Shown here: one piece after another, positions 1 through 10,564 of the stretch
How the letters are laid out: every line of letters begins with the position of its first letter
How positions within the stretch are numbered: the stretch's first letter is position 1
Assembly (NCBI RefSeq): GCF_001886815.1
Contig: NZ_CP018099.1
Span: 983,501-1,047,500, forward strand
Direction: 5' to 3'
DNA length: 64,000 nucleotides
From: Caldithrix abyssi DSM 13497
Lineage (GTDB): Bacteria; Calditrichota; Calditrichia; Calditrichales; Calditrichaceae
Translations under genes and position numbers: made by a program
The notes under the pieces: model-generated
What the model was told of the DNA's origin: nothing
The model's database searches: none
The model's input: the letters and a program-made list of their open reading frames with translations, nothing else

Positions 1-1964
1 GTATGTTTGCCGCAACCGGTCCTTTTACCATGCAACCCGGAGATGAGCAAGAAATCGTTGTAGCTCTGATCGGTGGTCTGGGTGGAAACAACATCCAGTC
101 GGTTGCCGACTTAAAGAGTTCCGATATCGTGGCTCAAAAGGTTTATGACAACCTGTTCCAGATCATCCCGAAACCGCCCACGGCTCCCAACGTAAAAGCC
201 ATTCCAATGGACGACAAAGTTGTCCTGAACTGGGGCTGGGATGTTGATCGCATTAAAGACACCGAAGAACGTAAGATTATTAACTACGAATTCGAAGGTT
301 ACAATGTTTATCAGTTGCCTTCGGCTACCGCTAAATTAAATGATCCGCAAACCGTACGCATTGCTACATTTGATAAAATCAATGACGTGCGTATTATTAA
401 ATCCTCGGTATTCTCGGCTGAATATGGCACGGTAGTTGACCTGCCCATTCAGTTTGGTTCCGACACCGGTATCAAACGTTTCTTCGTGGTTGATAAAGAC
501 TACATCACGGGCAAACCGTTGTATCGTGGAACCACGTACTATTTCGCCGTTACCGCCTACAATTATGACGGTACGCTGGTACGTGACCGCGCTCTGGAAT
601 CTTCGCCCATTATTCATGCTGTAACGGTCCAGGATCCTAAACCTGGTTATCGTTACGAAGGCGAGCCTGGTGAAATGGTTGAAGTTGTTAAGAATGGCAA
701 CGACGACGGCGTTTGCCAGGTAATCGTTGTTGACCCGACGGCAACCACCGGTCATGATTATGAAATTTATTTTGAAGTAGATGAAGACACCAATTCCGTT
801 ACTTATGGCCAGACTGTTTGGAACTTAAAGGACGTAACGACAGGTGAAGTTGTCCTGGCCAAACAGCCGCAATCACCGGATCCAGCTGCCAATGATCAGT
901 TGATCGTTGATGGATTGTTGATCAAAGTTTCCGGGCCTGCTCCGGGCATTAAGGCCATCGTTCAGGTTGCCGATGATCAGGGACCGTTGACGCCAGATGA
1001 ATATGATGCGGCAGGCGCTCCTTTTGGCGGTAACAACGTATGGCACAGTCTCAGCTCGCCCAATGATCCAAACCGCTTCTATATTAGCGCCGGCGGTGGC
1101 GATGGCGGTATTGAACGTATGTCACGCAGTATTGCCAATGCACAAGCGCATGACTTTGAAATGCGTTTTACCGATGCTGGCGGCACCTACACCTGGTGGT
1201 ATGATGCGGACACAGCTGCTCATGTTCCTTTTGAGGCCTGGGATGTTGGTATTCTGACCTATGACGACCCGAGTGATGATATTCGTATGTTAACAGGCGG
1301 ATATTCCGGTGGCGCAACCGTAGGTTCTTTTGACTTTGGTTACACCGATCCGGCATTTGGTTTCCCAGCAACGGATTGGGTTTACTTCCGCAAACCGATG
1401 AATGATCAGGGAACCTATGAAGCTTATGAAAACGATGTACTGTCTGGCGCCTTTACCTATAACTGGTGGTTTAATAGCTACGAAGTGCTGGCCCGTATCA
1501 TCATCTGCGATTTTGGCGGCGCAGGAACTTTACCGCCTACTGGTACGGTAATTCGCTGGGTTACCAATAAACCACACCTGTTGACAACTACCTATTCGTT
1601 CACAGCGCCGGCTGCTGTTTACAGCGATGATCTGGCCAAAGTAGATGTTGAAAAAGTAAATGTGTTCCCGAACCCGTATTATGCTGCTAACTCCCTGGAA
1701 CCGGATCGCTTCAACCGTTTTGTGACCTTTAACCATCTGCCGAAACATGCGATTATCCGCATCTTTACGCTCGGTGGAGTTCAGGTTCGCAAACTGGAAA
1801 AGAATGACGATTCGCAATTCTTACAATGGGATCTCAAGAACGAAACCGGATTACCTGTAGCTTCTGGAATGTATATTGCTTATGTTGATATGCCGGAATT
1901 GGGTAAAACCAAAACGTTGAAGCTGATGATCATTCAGGGTGAACAGGTAGTTGAATTCTATTAA
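1..1964 (+). CDS. Large secreted T9SS-cargo paralogue, C-terminal part (5' end outside window)
   Basis: This is the last ~654 codons of a protein whose start lies before the window. It aligns from its first residues with the middle of the three complete ~1,110-residue paralogues downstream (the ATGPFTMQPGD stretch matches NTGPFTLRPDE in the next one), so the ATG at position 3 is internal. Shared features are a WGWD motif, an FEGYNVYQLP motif, a YRGTTYYFAVTAYNY motif typical of an Fn3-like fold, and a C-terminal Por/T9SS-type sorting domain beginning VNVFPNPYYAA and ending about ten residues beyond the usual terminal Lys. Inferred to be exported to the cell surface. The PorV-like gene follows after 47 bp and is probably co-transcribed. 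The molecular function of this paralogue family is not recognised. Confidence 0.85.
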   Translation, partial: MFAATGPFTMQPGDEQEIVVALIGGLGGNNIQSVADLKSSDIVAQKVYDNLFQIIPKPPTAPNVKAIPMDDKVVLNWGWDVDRIKDTEERKIINYEFEGYNVYQLPSATAKLNDPQTVRIATFDKINDVRIIKSSVFSAEYGTVVDLPIQFGSDTGIKRFFVVDKDYITGKPLYRGTTYYFAVTAYNYDGTLVRDRALESSPIIHAVTVQDPKPGYRYEGEPGEMVEVVKNGNDDGVCQVIVVDPTATTGHDYEIYFEVDEDTNSVTYGQTVWNLKDVTTGEVVLAKQPQSPDPAANDQLIVDGLLIKVSGPAPGIKAIVQVADDQGPLTPDEYDAAGAPFGGNNVWHSLSSPNDPNRFYISAGGGDGGIERMSRSIANAQAHDFEMRFTDAGGTYTWWYDADTAAHVPFEAWDVGILTYDDPSDDIRMLTGGYSGGATVGSFDFGYTDPAFGFPATDWVYFRKPMNDQGTYEAYENDVLSGAFTYNWWFNSYEVLARIIICDFGGAGTLPPTGTVIRWVTNKPHLLTTTYSFTAPAAVYSDDLAKVDVEKVNVFPNPYYAANSLEPDRFNRFVTFNHLPKHAIIRIFTLGGVQVRKLEKNDDSQFLQWDLKNETGLPVASGMYIAYVDMPELGKTKTLKLMIIQGEQVVEFY

Positions 1965-2011
1965 TGTTAATTTAATAGCAGTGATAGGGAAAAAAGTTAG
2001 GGAGTTAAAAT

Positions 2012-3046
2012 ATGAATAAAATAAAAGTGTTAAACGGTGTTATTTGGATCGTGCTGGTGCTCTTCCTTGCATCACTGCCTGTTTACGCTGGTGATGCAGA
2101 CAGGATTGGTACGGCAGCAGGTACCCAATTACTGGTTCCAGTGGGCGCCAGAGACCTGGCCATGGCTGGTTCGGATATTGTGTTTACCACCGGGGTAGAT
2201 GCAATTTACTGGAATCCTGCCGGTCTCTCCAATATGGAACAAAAAGCGGCCGGTATGTTCTCCACAGTAAATATCTTCGGCGATATTCGCGTCAACTATC
2301 TTGCTGTGGGCGCTACCATGGGCAAGTTCGGACATATTGGCTTCAGCATTAAGGCTTTCGATTTTGGCGATATTCCTCTGACGACCGTGGAAGATATGGA
2401 CGGCAGCACGGGCCGCATCTTTTCGCCAACTTTCAGCACGATTGCCATGACCTATTCCAACAAGCTGACCAAAACCATTAATGTGGGTATTACCACCAAA
2501 TTGGTTTACGAATCGGCTCCTCGTGTCAGCGGAACCGCTATCGCTTTTGATATCGGTTTACAGTACCAAAACCTGGCCGGTCTCGAAGGCGTTTCCTTCG
2601 GAATCATTGCCAAGAATATCGGTTCCAACATGGAGTACCGCGGTACCGGGTTGATGACGCAAACGTTGATCGACGGTAGAACGGAATTTATCAGACGTGG
2701 CGCTTCCAGCGATCAGTTGCCAGCCAGCCTGGAAATGGGCCTGAGCTACAGCTACACGGTTATGCCGGGCAACATGCTGATCGTTTCCGGAACGTTTGCT
2801 AACAATAATGTGCAGAACGATGATTTCCGCTTCGGTATGGAATACAATTACAAAAATTTCCTGGCCTTGCGTGCTGGCTACCTGTACACCATGAATACGC
2901 CTTCGGAAGAACAGCTTTACACATTCTCCCTGGGCGCAGGATTCCAGTACAAGGTTGGCAACACTTTGATTGGCCTGGATTATGCTTTCCGCGATGTGCA
3001 ATACTTTGACGCGAATAATATGTTTACTATACGTATTGGCTTCTAA
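2012..3046 (+). CDS. PorV/PorQ-like outer membrane beta-barrel protein
   Basis: A 344-residue protein with a clear signal peptide (hydrophobic residues about 8-25, ending VYAGDA). Its N-terminus, with GARDLAMAGS and the YWNPAGLSN motif, is typical of the PorV/PorQ (FadL-like) outer membrane family of T9SS bacteria. The rest alternates in beta-barrel fashion and ends in a C-terminal Phe, as outer membrane barrels do. PorV in known systems carries cargo from the translocon to the PorU sortase. The position right behind a T9SS cargo gene suggests a partner role, but PorV-like paralogues are numerous in this phylum and the exact role is inference. A GGAG stands about 10 nt before the ATG, and a strong terminator follows. 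Confidence 0.8.
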   Translation: MNKIKVLNGVIWIVLVLFLASLPVYAGDADRIGTAAGTQLLVPVGARDLAMAGSDIVFTTGVDAIYWNPAGLSNMEQKAAGMFSTVNIFGDIRVNYLAVGATMGKFGHIGFSIKAFDFGDIPLTTVEDMDGSTGRIFSPTFSTIAMTYSNKLTKTINVGITTKLVYESAPRVSGTAIAFDIGLQYQNLAGLEGVSFGIIAKNIGSNMEYRGTGLMTQTLIDGRTEFIRRGASSDQLPASLEMGLSYSYTVMPGNMLIVSGTFANNNVQNDDFRFGMEYNYKNFLALRAGYLYTMNTPSEEQLYTFSLGAGFQYKVGNTLIGLDYAFRDVQYFDANNMFTIRIGF

Positions 3047-3071
3047 GAGGCACGCGGTTCTCTGTAAAAAT

Positions 3072-3107
3072 AAGACCGGTGGGCTTTGCCCATCGGTCTT
3101 TTTTTTT
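3072..3107 (+). terminator. Rho-independent terminator
   Basis: Thirteen-base-pair stem (AAGACCGGTGGGC pairing with GCCCATCGGTCTT, one G-U pair) with a 3-nt loop followed by a run of nine T. It closes the unit formed by the first cargo gene and the PorV-like gene. Confidence 0.93.
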
Positions 3108-3660
3108 ATAAAGAACTAAAAATGAACGTCATGTAACATATATGCAATTATCCCTTCCTAAAAATAGTAAAACTGCGTAAATATTTGATAATTGATTTTG
3201 AAAATTTTATATTTAAATAGTTTGTTCCCTTTTAGAATAATTAAGTAAGAGTTTGCTCTAAAAAGTTAATTTGTCATTTCAAACGAAGAGTGAAATCTTT
3301 TTATTGAATGTTTTGCTATAAAAGAAATGAATTATCTTTTTAGAGTGAAAAAAGTATAAAATAGATAAACTATTAATAATTGATTGTAACCGTGATTAAA
3401 ATAGGAGATATTTGATATTTTATTGCGCTTCTACAGCATTCAAAAAAAACTCAACGCGCCTGACAAGGATGGTTGTGTTTTATTAGTTGGACAGAAATTA
3501 TTTTTATATGGTTTTGATCTTTAAACTTATGCTATTTAAAATTTTTAAGAATCTTAGGGTTTTAAACTTATGAGCTTTTAACAAAAGAGGAAAGAGATAT
3601 GATTTAGAAACATAGGTAGATAAAAAAATGTAATAAAATATTATTATATTAGGGTTAAAA
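3108..3660. other. AT-rich intergenic stretch
   Basis: About 550 bp of very AT-rich sequence between the terminator and the next cargo gene. No convincing ORF or RNA gene is visible. It holds one copy of a short dispersed repeat (3268-3300) and presumably the promoter of the following gene, but no promoter stands out enough to call. Confidence 0.6.
3268..3300 (+). repeat. Short dispersed repeat with a TTTGTCATTTC core, copy 1
   Basis: A ~32-bp segment containing TTTGTCATTTC, then ACGAAGAG, then GAAATCTT. It recurs in reverse orientation at 51229-51260 with only a few mismatches. Similar phrases are common as intergenic repeats in bacteria; function unknown. Confidence 0.6.
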
Positions 3661-6600
3661 ATGAAACCATTATTCATTTTCAGCTTCTTAATTGTTTGCT
3701 TACCATTATTAGGCTTTCCAAAAAATAAAATTTCTGGTTCTTTTCAAACAGATCCAATTGACCTTAACAAAAATAACATTTTGCAAAATGATTATTGGAA
3801 TCTCCGGGCAAATTATGAAGGAGAGTTGGGACATACCCCTTCTTACCCAAATGTTTATGGAGGCGAGTTTACTTCTAAAAGAGTCCCTCTCATTTATTTG
3901 GAAGGTTTGATCTGGGGAGGAATTGTAAAAACAAATGATAGCGCAAGTGAAATAGATACGCCGCGTGTGGGCGGTATTCATTTTAGGGTTGGTACCCAGG
4001 CAGGTCATGTTATACGCGTTGACGATGAGTTAATAATCGATGCCAGTTCAAAGGGCATATTTAAAATAAAAAAGAACTGGCAGAATTTGCATGACGTCGA
4101 TTTAATAAAGGAATTAAAAGTACTATACAACCTGCCAGAAAGCCAGATAACGCTCATTATGCTGGAAGAATTACGGCAAAAGTACGCTAACGACTGGAAA
4201 AACTGGCCGGTTAATTTAGGAGCTCCGTATGTGGATGTAAATGAGAATGGCATTTATGATCCTGTTCTGGATGCAAACGGTTATCCGATTCCTAATTTAG
4301 GAGATTATCCTGGCATGGATCAGGCAGAGCAGACTCTGTTTATGGTAGTCAATGATCTGGATAGCGTAAAAGTGAAGAGTCTATCGGGTGCCGAACCACT
4401 TGGTCTGGAAGTGCAAATTACCCTCTGGTCTTATGATACCGACTTTTTACCTTTGGCGCACACCATTTTTAAACGATATGTATTTGTAAATAAATCAAAT
4501 CATGCGATTGACTCCATGTTTGTAGGGCAGTTTGTAGATGCAGATGTTGGCGACTATTCTGACGATTTAATCGGATGTGACACGCTTTTGAATCTTGCCT
4601 TTGCTTACAATGGTAATGATGTTGATTTTGAAGCTATCAAAAAAGATTTACCACCGCCTGCGCTTGGCTACTGTTTATTGCAGGGGCCCATGGTTGAAAC
4701 CGGCAACACTTCTGATGTCGGCTATAAAAATTTTAATCCGCTAAACGGATTTAAAAACCTGCCCATGACCAGTTTTGTTTATTGGGCATCAGGAGGCAGT
4801 CTGGCCGATCCTCCATTAGGGGTTATTGATTATACTTTACAAATGTACAACATGTTAAACGGTTATATACCGACCAATGATCTTAAATATCCAACGCCTT
4901 ATGTAGCAGGCAGCGGACCCAATGCAGGTCAACCCACCAAATTTCCCTTAAGCGGCGATCCGATTAATGATCCGCAAGGCTTGTTTGGAGATGTAGATGG
5001 ACAGGGCTGGAATATGGGGCCGAGTGATCGAAGGTTCATGATGAATACGGGCCCTTTCACTTTAAGGCCGGATGAATCGCAAGAAATCATTTTAGCGATC
5101 ATTGGCGGACTTGAAAGAGATCGGCTCGGCGCCGTTAAACAGGTTAAGAATATTATCAATTATTTACGAGCGGCCTATCAAAATCAGCTTAAAGACGTTT
5201 TCCCGAAGCCGGATGTCCCGCAGGTAAAGGCAACGCCATTTGATGAATATGTGGTTTTAAACTGGGGGTGGGATGCGGAAAGCGTACAAAGAATAGAACA
5301 ACAGGTAAAAAACGGCTTTAGATTTGAAGGATACAATGTGTACCAATTGCCGCGGGCTGATGCAGGGCTGAACGATCCCCAAACCGTAAAGATTGCCACG
5401 TTTGATCTGATCAATGATGTTGCAAAAATCTCAGGATTAAAAGCCCATCCTGTAAACGGCAGATATTATGAAACATTGTTGCAAGAAGGTTCAAATTCTG
5501 GTATAAAACATTATCTGGTAATAAAAGAAGATCAAATTAATAAAATAAAATTTTACCGGGGCTCCACCTATTACTTTGCCGTGACCAGCTACAGCTACAA
5601 TCCTGAATTGCCCGAATATCCTTCGCTGGAGTCCGATTACCAGGCAGTAAGTGTAATCATTCAGGACGAACCTCCCGGCGATCGTTATTTTAGCGAAGCC
5701 GAACAGGAAATAGAGGTTGTTGCTTCTAAGGAAAGCGATGTGCTTTGTCTGGTAAATGTAGTGGATCCGGCCGCAGTAACCGGACATGACTATCAGGTTT
5801 ATTTCACCCAGGATACGGACACCGCTTCCGCTACTTATGGAACGTATTTATGGAATTTAAAGGATTTAACGACGGGATTGACCGTACTGACCGGTCAAAG
5901 CATAAAAGAGCTTGATGAAGATACCCCTCCTGATAAAATGGATGAAGATCAACTTATTGTAGATGGTTTGCTGGTAAAAGTGCTCACAAAGCCTAAAGGA
6001 TTGGCAGCCATTGTTCAGGTGGCTGGCGCCGAAGGCACATTGACGTCAGAACAAAATGTATGGCATAGCCTGAGTTGGATTAATGATCCCAATCGCTTTT
6101 ACATTAGCGCCGGCGGAGGAAACGGCACAATAGATCGCTTATTGAGCGGTATTAACCATGCCAACGGTCATGACTTTGAACTGCGTTTTACGAACAGCGG
6201 CGGCTGGTACCTGTGGTGGGATGAGGACAGCAACAAGGTGGCGGCTCGTGTGCCATTTGAGGCCTGGGATGTGGGGCCGGCAACGTATGACGATCCTTCA
6301 GACGACATCCGTTGTTTGACCGGCGGTTACTCCGGCGGAGCAACGCCTGGCGTTTTCGATTTTGCCTATCAGGACCCGTTTTTCGGATTTGCGGCAACCG
6401 ATTGGATCGATATTCGCAAACCCTTGAACGAGCAGGGCAGTTACCAGGCTTTTGCCCAGGATATTGAAAGCGGCGCTTTTACTTACCAGTGGTGGAATAA
6501 CAGCGTGGAGGTCCTGTCCAATATTATCATTTGTGATTTCGGCGGCGCAAGAACATTACCGCCATCCGGAACGGTGATCCGTTTTATTACTACTAAAGGC

Positions 6601-6984
6601 GCGGACCAGGAATTGACCTTTACATTTACCGCGCCCGACAAAATCGAAGATGATCTGGATTTAATGAAAAAGGATGTGGAAAAAATAAACGTCTTTCCCA
6701 ACCCATATTACGCCGCCAGTCGGCTGGAGCCAGACCGCTTTACACACTTTGTTACTTTTAACCATCTGCCGCCGCATGCTGTTATTCGCATATTTACTCT
6801 TAATGGCGTGCTGGTGCGTAAACTGGAAAAGAATGAAGACAGTCAGTTTTTACGCTGGGATTTAAAAAACGAAAAAGGACGCTCTGTGGCCAGTGGTATG
6901 TATGTTATTCATGTAGATATGCCTGAGTTAGGTAAACAAAAAATATTGAAATTGCTGGTCATTGCCAGCGAACAAATGCATTAG
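3661..6984 (+). CDS. Large secreted T9SS-cargo paralogue (copy 2)
   Basis: Complete 1,107-residue member of the tandem family. It has a signal peptide (residues 1-20), then a conserved N-terminal region with LQNDYWNLRANYEG and a G-GGI pattern. Around residue 190 a DVNENGIYDP motif resembles a calcium-binding EF-hand or type-3-thrombospondin-like loop. An Fn3-like region follows (EGYNVYQLP, about residue 558; YRGSTYYFAVTSYSY, about 635), and the protein ends in a Por-type sorting domain (INVFPNPYYAA, about residue 1010 onward). It is inferred to be secreted and surface-anchored. Its first kilobase is visibly more AT-rich than the later copies. The start has only a weak AGGG about 7 nt upstream. 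The next paralogue follows after 34 bp, so they are probably co-transcribed. Function not recognised. Confidence 0.88.
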   Translation: MKPLFIFSFLIVCLPLLGFPKNKISGSFQTDPIDLNKNNILQNDYWNLRANYEGELGHTPSYPNVYGGEFTSKRVPLIYLEGLIWGGIVKTNDSASEIDTPRVGGIHFRVGTQAGHVIRVDDELIIDASSKGIFKIKKNWQNLHDVDLIKELKVLYNLPESQITLIMLEELRQKYANDWKNWPVNLGAPYVDVNENGIYDPVLDANGYPIPNLGDYPGMDQAEQTLFMVVNDLDSVKVKSLSGAEPLGLEVQITLWSYDTDFLPLAHTIFKRYVFVNKSNHAIDSMFVGQFVDADVGDYSDDLIGCDTLLNLAFAYNGNDVDFEAIKKDLPPPALGYCLLQGPMVETGNTSDVGYKNFNPLNGFKNLPMTSFVYWASGGSLADPPLGVIDYTLQMYNMLNGYIPTNDLKYPTPYVAGSGPNAGQPTKFPLSGDPINDPQGLFGDVDGQGWNMGPSDRRFMMNTGPFTLRPDESQEIILAIIGGLERDRLGAVKQVKNIINYLRAAYQNQLKDVFPKPDVPQVKATPFDEYVVLNWGWDAESVQRIEQQVKNGFRFEGYNVYQLPRADAGLNDPQTVKIATFDLINDVAKISGLKAHPVNGRYYETLLQEGSNSGIKHYLVIKEDQINKIKFYRGSTYYFAVTSYSYNPELPEYPSLESDYQAVSVIIQDEPPGDRYFSEAEQEIEVVASKESDVLCLVNVVDPAAVTGHDYQVYFTQDTDTASATYGTYLWNLKDLTTGLTVLTGQSIKELDEDTPPDKMDEDQLIVDGLLVKVLTKPKGLAAIVQVAGAEGTLTSEQNVWHSLSWINDPNRFYISAGGGNGTIDRLLSGINHANGHDFELRFTNSGGWYLWWDEDSNKVAARVPFEAWDVGPATYDDPSDDIRCLTGGYSGGATPGVFDFAYQDPFFGFAATDWIDIRKPLNEQGSYQAFAQDIESGAFTYQWWNNSVEVLSNIIICDFGGARTLPPSGTVIRFITTKGADQELTFTFTAPDKIEDDLDLMKKDVEKINVFPNPYYAASRLEPDRFTHFVTFNHLPPHAVIRIFTLNGVLVRKLEKNEDSQFLRWDLKNEKGRSVASGMYVIHVDMPELGKQKILKLLVIASEQMH

Positions 6985-7018
6985 GCAGCCAGATACAAAA
7001 CATCTGCTGAGGTTGACC

Positions 7019-10000
7019 ATGAAAAAAAACTTAATCCTTGCCCTTTTACTTTTAACGCCAGCGCTGGTCATGGCAAAAGGCCCTGGCAAAAAAATTATTA
7101 AGTCCATGCAAACAACGGAAGGCATCGTTTCCTGGCAATTTTTACAAAATGATTACTGGCTTTACTGGGCAGGATATAAAGGCCTGACGGCGTACGATCC
7201 GTATACCGGAAGCGCTGGTGGCTATTTTACGCGAGCGCGATTGCCCGTCATTTACCAGGAGGGGTTTTTGTGGGGCGGCCTTTTTCAGGGAGATTCTGTT
7301 GAAACAGATACGCCCCGCGTGGGTGGAATTTATTATCGAATTGGAACCAGCCCCGGAGGTATCATTAAAATAGAGGACCAATTAGTGGTAAATGAGGCCT
7401 CAAAGGGGATATTTAAAGTACATAAAAACTGGCTAAGTTTAAGCGACCAGTATCTGAAAAAGGAGTTAAGTATCTTTTTAAATATGAATGAGGAAGACAT
7501 CACTGATTACATGATAGAAGGATTAAGAGATAGATATGCGGATCACTGGAAAAACTGGCCGGTGGAATGGGGAGCTCCCTTTAATGATGTGAATGACAAC
7601 GGCATCTACGATCCGATTGTTGACGTTCAGGGATATCCCGTGGTAGAAAAGGGAGATTATCCGGGTATTGCCGGGGCAGATGAAACCATGTTTATGGTGG
7701 TGAATGATCTGAATGAGGCAAATGTTAGATATCTGTCCGGAACGCCCCCCATAGGTCTGGAATTACAAATTACATTGTGGAATTATCAAACTAATTTCTT
7801 GCCGTTGGCCAATGCCATTTTTAAACGCTTTGTGCTGGTCAATAAGTCCGATGCCGTCATTGATTCAATGTACATTCAACATTTTGTGGATCCAGATATT
7901 GGCTATTATAAAGATGATCTGGTAGGCTGTGACTCAACATTGAGTTTGGGATTTGCTTACAATGGTTACGCAGTGGATCCCGAAGCGGATAAATTAGGTT
8001 TAATTCCGCCGGCCATAGGCCTTACGCTGCTCCAGGGCCCGCTGGTAGATGCCCCGGGTAGTACGGGCATGTTCAATTTTAAGCCGGTTGCGGATAGCAA
8101 AAATCTGAAAATGACCTCGTTCAATGCGCTTAGCAGATATCATTATCCCTATGGCGACCCCCCAATGGGCGATGTCACTTTTGCGCTGATGACCTATAAT
8201 TTAATGCGTGGTTATCTGCCAACGGCCGATATCCAGCACCCGGCGCCGTTTATCACTGGCAGCGGGATCAGGGCCGGCTTGCCCACTAAATTTCCCTTAA
8301 GCGGAGATCCGGTTAATGATCCGGAAGGGATGTACGGCGATGTAGATGGGCAGGGCCAAAATTTGGAGCCGGGCGATCGAAGATTTTACATCAATTCCGG
8401 GCCCTTTCGCATGGAGCCTGGCGATAAACAGGAATTTATTTTCGCCTGGATTGGAGCGCAGAGTAATGACCACCGGCAGCCCATTTCGGACATTAAAGAT
8501 TTCGCTGCAATCATTCAACGATTTTATGAAAACGGTTTTAAAGATTTAGACCTGATGCCTGCCACGCCACAGGTTAAAGCGGAAGCGATCGGGCAAACGG
8601 TGTTGCTCAATTGGGGATGGGATACGCAAAGCGTCGAAGAGATCGAACAAAAAGTAAAAAACGGCTTTCGCTTTGAAGGTTACAATGTTTATCAGTTGCC
8701 AGATTACTATACTACAATTGAAGATCCTGGGGCCATAAAGCTGGCGACATTTGATATTGACAACAACGTAAAAACCATAGATGGTCTCAAATATGACCAG
8801 GAGGAGAATCGGTTAATTGTAAGCCCCCTGCAGGTTGGTCGGGATTCTGGCATTCAAAGATATTTTGTGGTAAAAAGGGACTCTATCAACCGAAAACCGT
8901 TGTATCGAGGATCGACTTATTACTTTGCCGTGACCAGTTATAACTACAATCCGGATTTAAAAAACTTTCCCTCTCTGGAATCCAATTATCAGGTGATCAA
9001 GGTGACCATTCAGGGGCAAAAACCGGGTCTGCGTTACCAGGCAGAACCGGAAGAATTAATTGAAACTACAGCATCGCAAAAAACAGATGTCATTTGCCAG
9101 GTGAAGGTAGTTGATCCAACTCTGTTGACGGATCATGATTACCAGATTTCTTTTACCTCTGTACAGGATTCGCTTGATCCTTTGCATAGTAAGTGGTTCT
9201 GGCATCTAAAGGATTTAACCAGCGGTCAAGTATTATTAAAAGACATTCCGGTTTTGATTTTTGAAGATGAGCAAAATATGGCAGATGTTGTCAACGATGT
9301 TGCGATGGCAGACGGCTTGCTTGTTAAAGTTTTAGCGCCAGCGCCGGGTCTTAAAGCCATTGTACAGGTGGCCGATGCAGAAGGGCCTTTAAAGCCGGAT
9401 GAATATGATGAGCAGGGCGCGCCCTTTCAGGGTAACAATGTGTGGCACGATCCCGGTTCGCCAAATGATGAAAATCCGTTTTACATCAGCGCTGGCGGCG
9501 GGGATGGCGATCTATTCAGTATGACTCGAAATATTGAAAATGCCAGGGAACATGATTTTGAAATCCGTTTTACCGATCAGGGCGGCATTTTTGCCTGGTG
9601 GTACGATGCAAATGTTTACTCAGAAGTTCCTTTTGAAGCCTGGGACGTGGGGCCTGCAACCTATGATGATGACAGCGATGATGTGCGCTGTTTAACGGGA
9701 GGCTATTCAGGAGGCGGTACGGTCGGAATTTTTGATTTTGCCTACACAGATCCTGCTTTAGGTTTTCCGGCCACGGATTGGATTTATATCAGAGTGCCAA
9801 TTAATTCTCGCGGAAGTTATGAGACATATTATGAAGATGTTACTTCCGGCAATTATAGTTACAATTGGTGGTCCCATTCAAAAGAAGTTCTGGCAAGGAT
9901 TATTATTTGTGATATGGGGGGCGCTGGTACCTTGCCGCCATCCGGCACTGTGATTCGATTTGTTACCAAGAAAGGACCTACAGAAGACTTAACGTTTAAT

Positions 10001-10369
10001 TTTCAGGGGCCGGGGAAACCGGAACAATCTTTAGCCTTGCTTAAAAAAGACGTGGAAAAGATTAACGTTTTCCCAAATCCATATTACGCGGCCAGCAGCA
10101 TGGAGCCCGATCGTTTTACGCACTTTGTAACCTTTAACCATCTGCCGCCGCATGCCATTATTCGCATTTTTACTTTAAACGGCGCTCTGGTGCGCAAGAT
10201 GGAAAAGCGGGACGACAGCCAGTTTTTCCGCTGGGATTTGAAGAACGAAAAGGGCTGGCGCGTGGCCAGCGGCCTGTACATCGTGCACATCGACATGCCG
10301 GAGCTGGGCAAACAGAAAGTTCTGAAATTGATGGTCATTACCGGAGAGGAGGTGCTTGATTATTATTAA
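7019..10369 (+). CDS. Large secreted T9SS-cargo paralogue (copy 3)
   Basis: A 1,116-residue paralogue. The start at 7019 is chosen because GAGG lies 6 nt upstream and the protein then begins with a normal signal peptide (MKKNLILALLLLTPALVMA). An earlier in-frame ATG at 6962 would overlap the previous gene and put 19 charged residues in front of the signal peptide. Domain order matches copy 2: an N-terminal LQNDYWLYWAGY block, a DVNDNGIYDP calcium-loop-like motif, a TNFLPLA block, an Fn3-like EGYNVYQLP / YRGSTYYFAVTSYNY region and a C-terminal sorting domain ending in LDYY. The last ~320 nt are almost identical to those of copy 4, far more than the rest of the gene. Function not recognised. 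Confidence 0.88.
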   Translation: MKKNLILALLLLTPALVMAKGPGKKIIKSMQTTEGIVSWQFLQNDYWLYWAGYKGLTAYDPYTGSAGGYFTRARLPVIYQEGFLWGGLFQGDSVETDTPRVGGIYYRIGTSPGGIIKIEDQLVVNEASKGIFKVHKNWLSLSDQYLKKELSIFLNMNEEDITDYMIEGLRDRYADHWKNWPVEWGAPFNDVNDNGIYDPIVDVQGYPVVEKGDYPGIAGADETMFMVVNDLNEANVRYLSGTPPIGLELQITLWNYQTNFLPLANAIFKRFVLVNKSDAVIDSMYIQHFVDPDIGYYKDDLVGCDSTLSLGFAYNGYAVDPEADKLGLIPPAIGLTLLQGPLVDAPGSTGMFNFKPVADSKNLKMTSFNALSRYHYPYGDPPMGDVTFALMTYNLMRGYLPTADIQHPAPFITGSGIRAGLPTKFPLSGDPVNDPEGMYGDVDGQGQNLEPGDRRFYINSGPFRMEPGDKQEFIFAWIGAQSNDHRQPISDIKDFAAIIQRFYENGFKDLDLMPATPQVKAEAIGQTVLLNWGWDTQSVEEIEQKVKNGFRFEGYNVYQLPDYYTTIEDPGAIKLATFDIDNNVKTIDGLKYDQEENRLIVSPLQVGRDSGIQRYFVVKRDSINRKPLYRGSTYYFAVTSYNYNPDLKNFPSLESNYQVIKVTIQGQKPGLRYQAEPEELIETTASQKTDVICQVKVVDPTLLTDHDYQISFTSVQDSLDPLHSKWFWHLKDLTSGQVLLKDIPVLIFEDEQNMADVVNDVAMADGLLVKVLAPAPGLKAIVQVADAEGPLKPDEYDEQGAPFQGNNVWHDPGSPNDENPFYISAGGGDGDLFSMTRNIENAREHDFEIRFTDQGGIFAWWYDANVYSEVPFEAWDVGPATYDDDSDDVRCLTGGYSGGGTVGIFDFAYTDPALGFPATDWIYIRVPINSRGSYETYYEDVTSGNYSYNWWSHSKEVLARIIICDMGGAGTLPPSGTVIRFVTKKGPTEDLTFNFQGPGKPEQSLALLKKDVEKINVFPNPYYAASSMEPDRFTHFVTFNHLPPHAIIRIFTLNGALVRKMEKRDDSQFFRWDLKNEKGWRVASGLYIVHIDMPELGKQKVLKLMVITGEEVLDYY

Positions 10370-10564
10370 TTTAAAAGAGATTTTACCGCGCCGCAGGAGG
10401 GGCGGTTGACGGAGAGAGAAAGGGCATTTTAAACGCCATTGAATCGTTGATGATGATTGCTATTATTAGATTAAGGAATTTGTTCTGCCTTGCGCGTAAA
10501 GCGTCCGCTTAAAAAACGCAGGAAATAATTCATTTTAAAAGTTACCTGATAAAAGAGGTTTGGC

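Noticed and set aside
6962-7018. Upstream in-frame ATG for cargo copy 3
   Set aside because: It would overlap the previous gene and place charged residues before the signal peptide; the ATG at 7019 has a proper ribosome site.
10370-10564. Hairpin with ACCGC and GCGGT arms between copies 3 and 4 as a terminator
   Set aside because: Only a 5-bp stem with a large loop and no T run.
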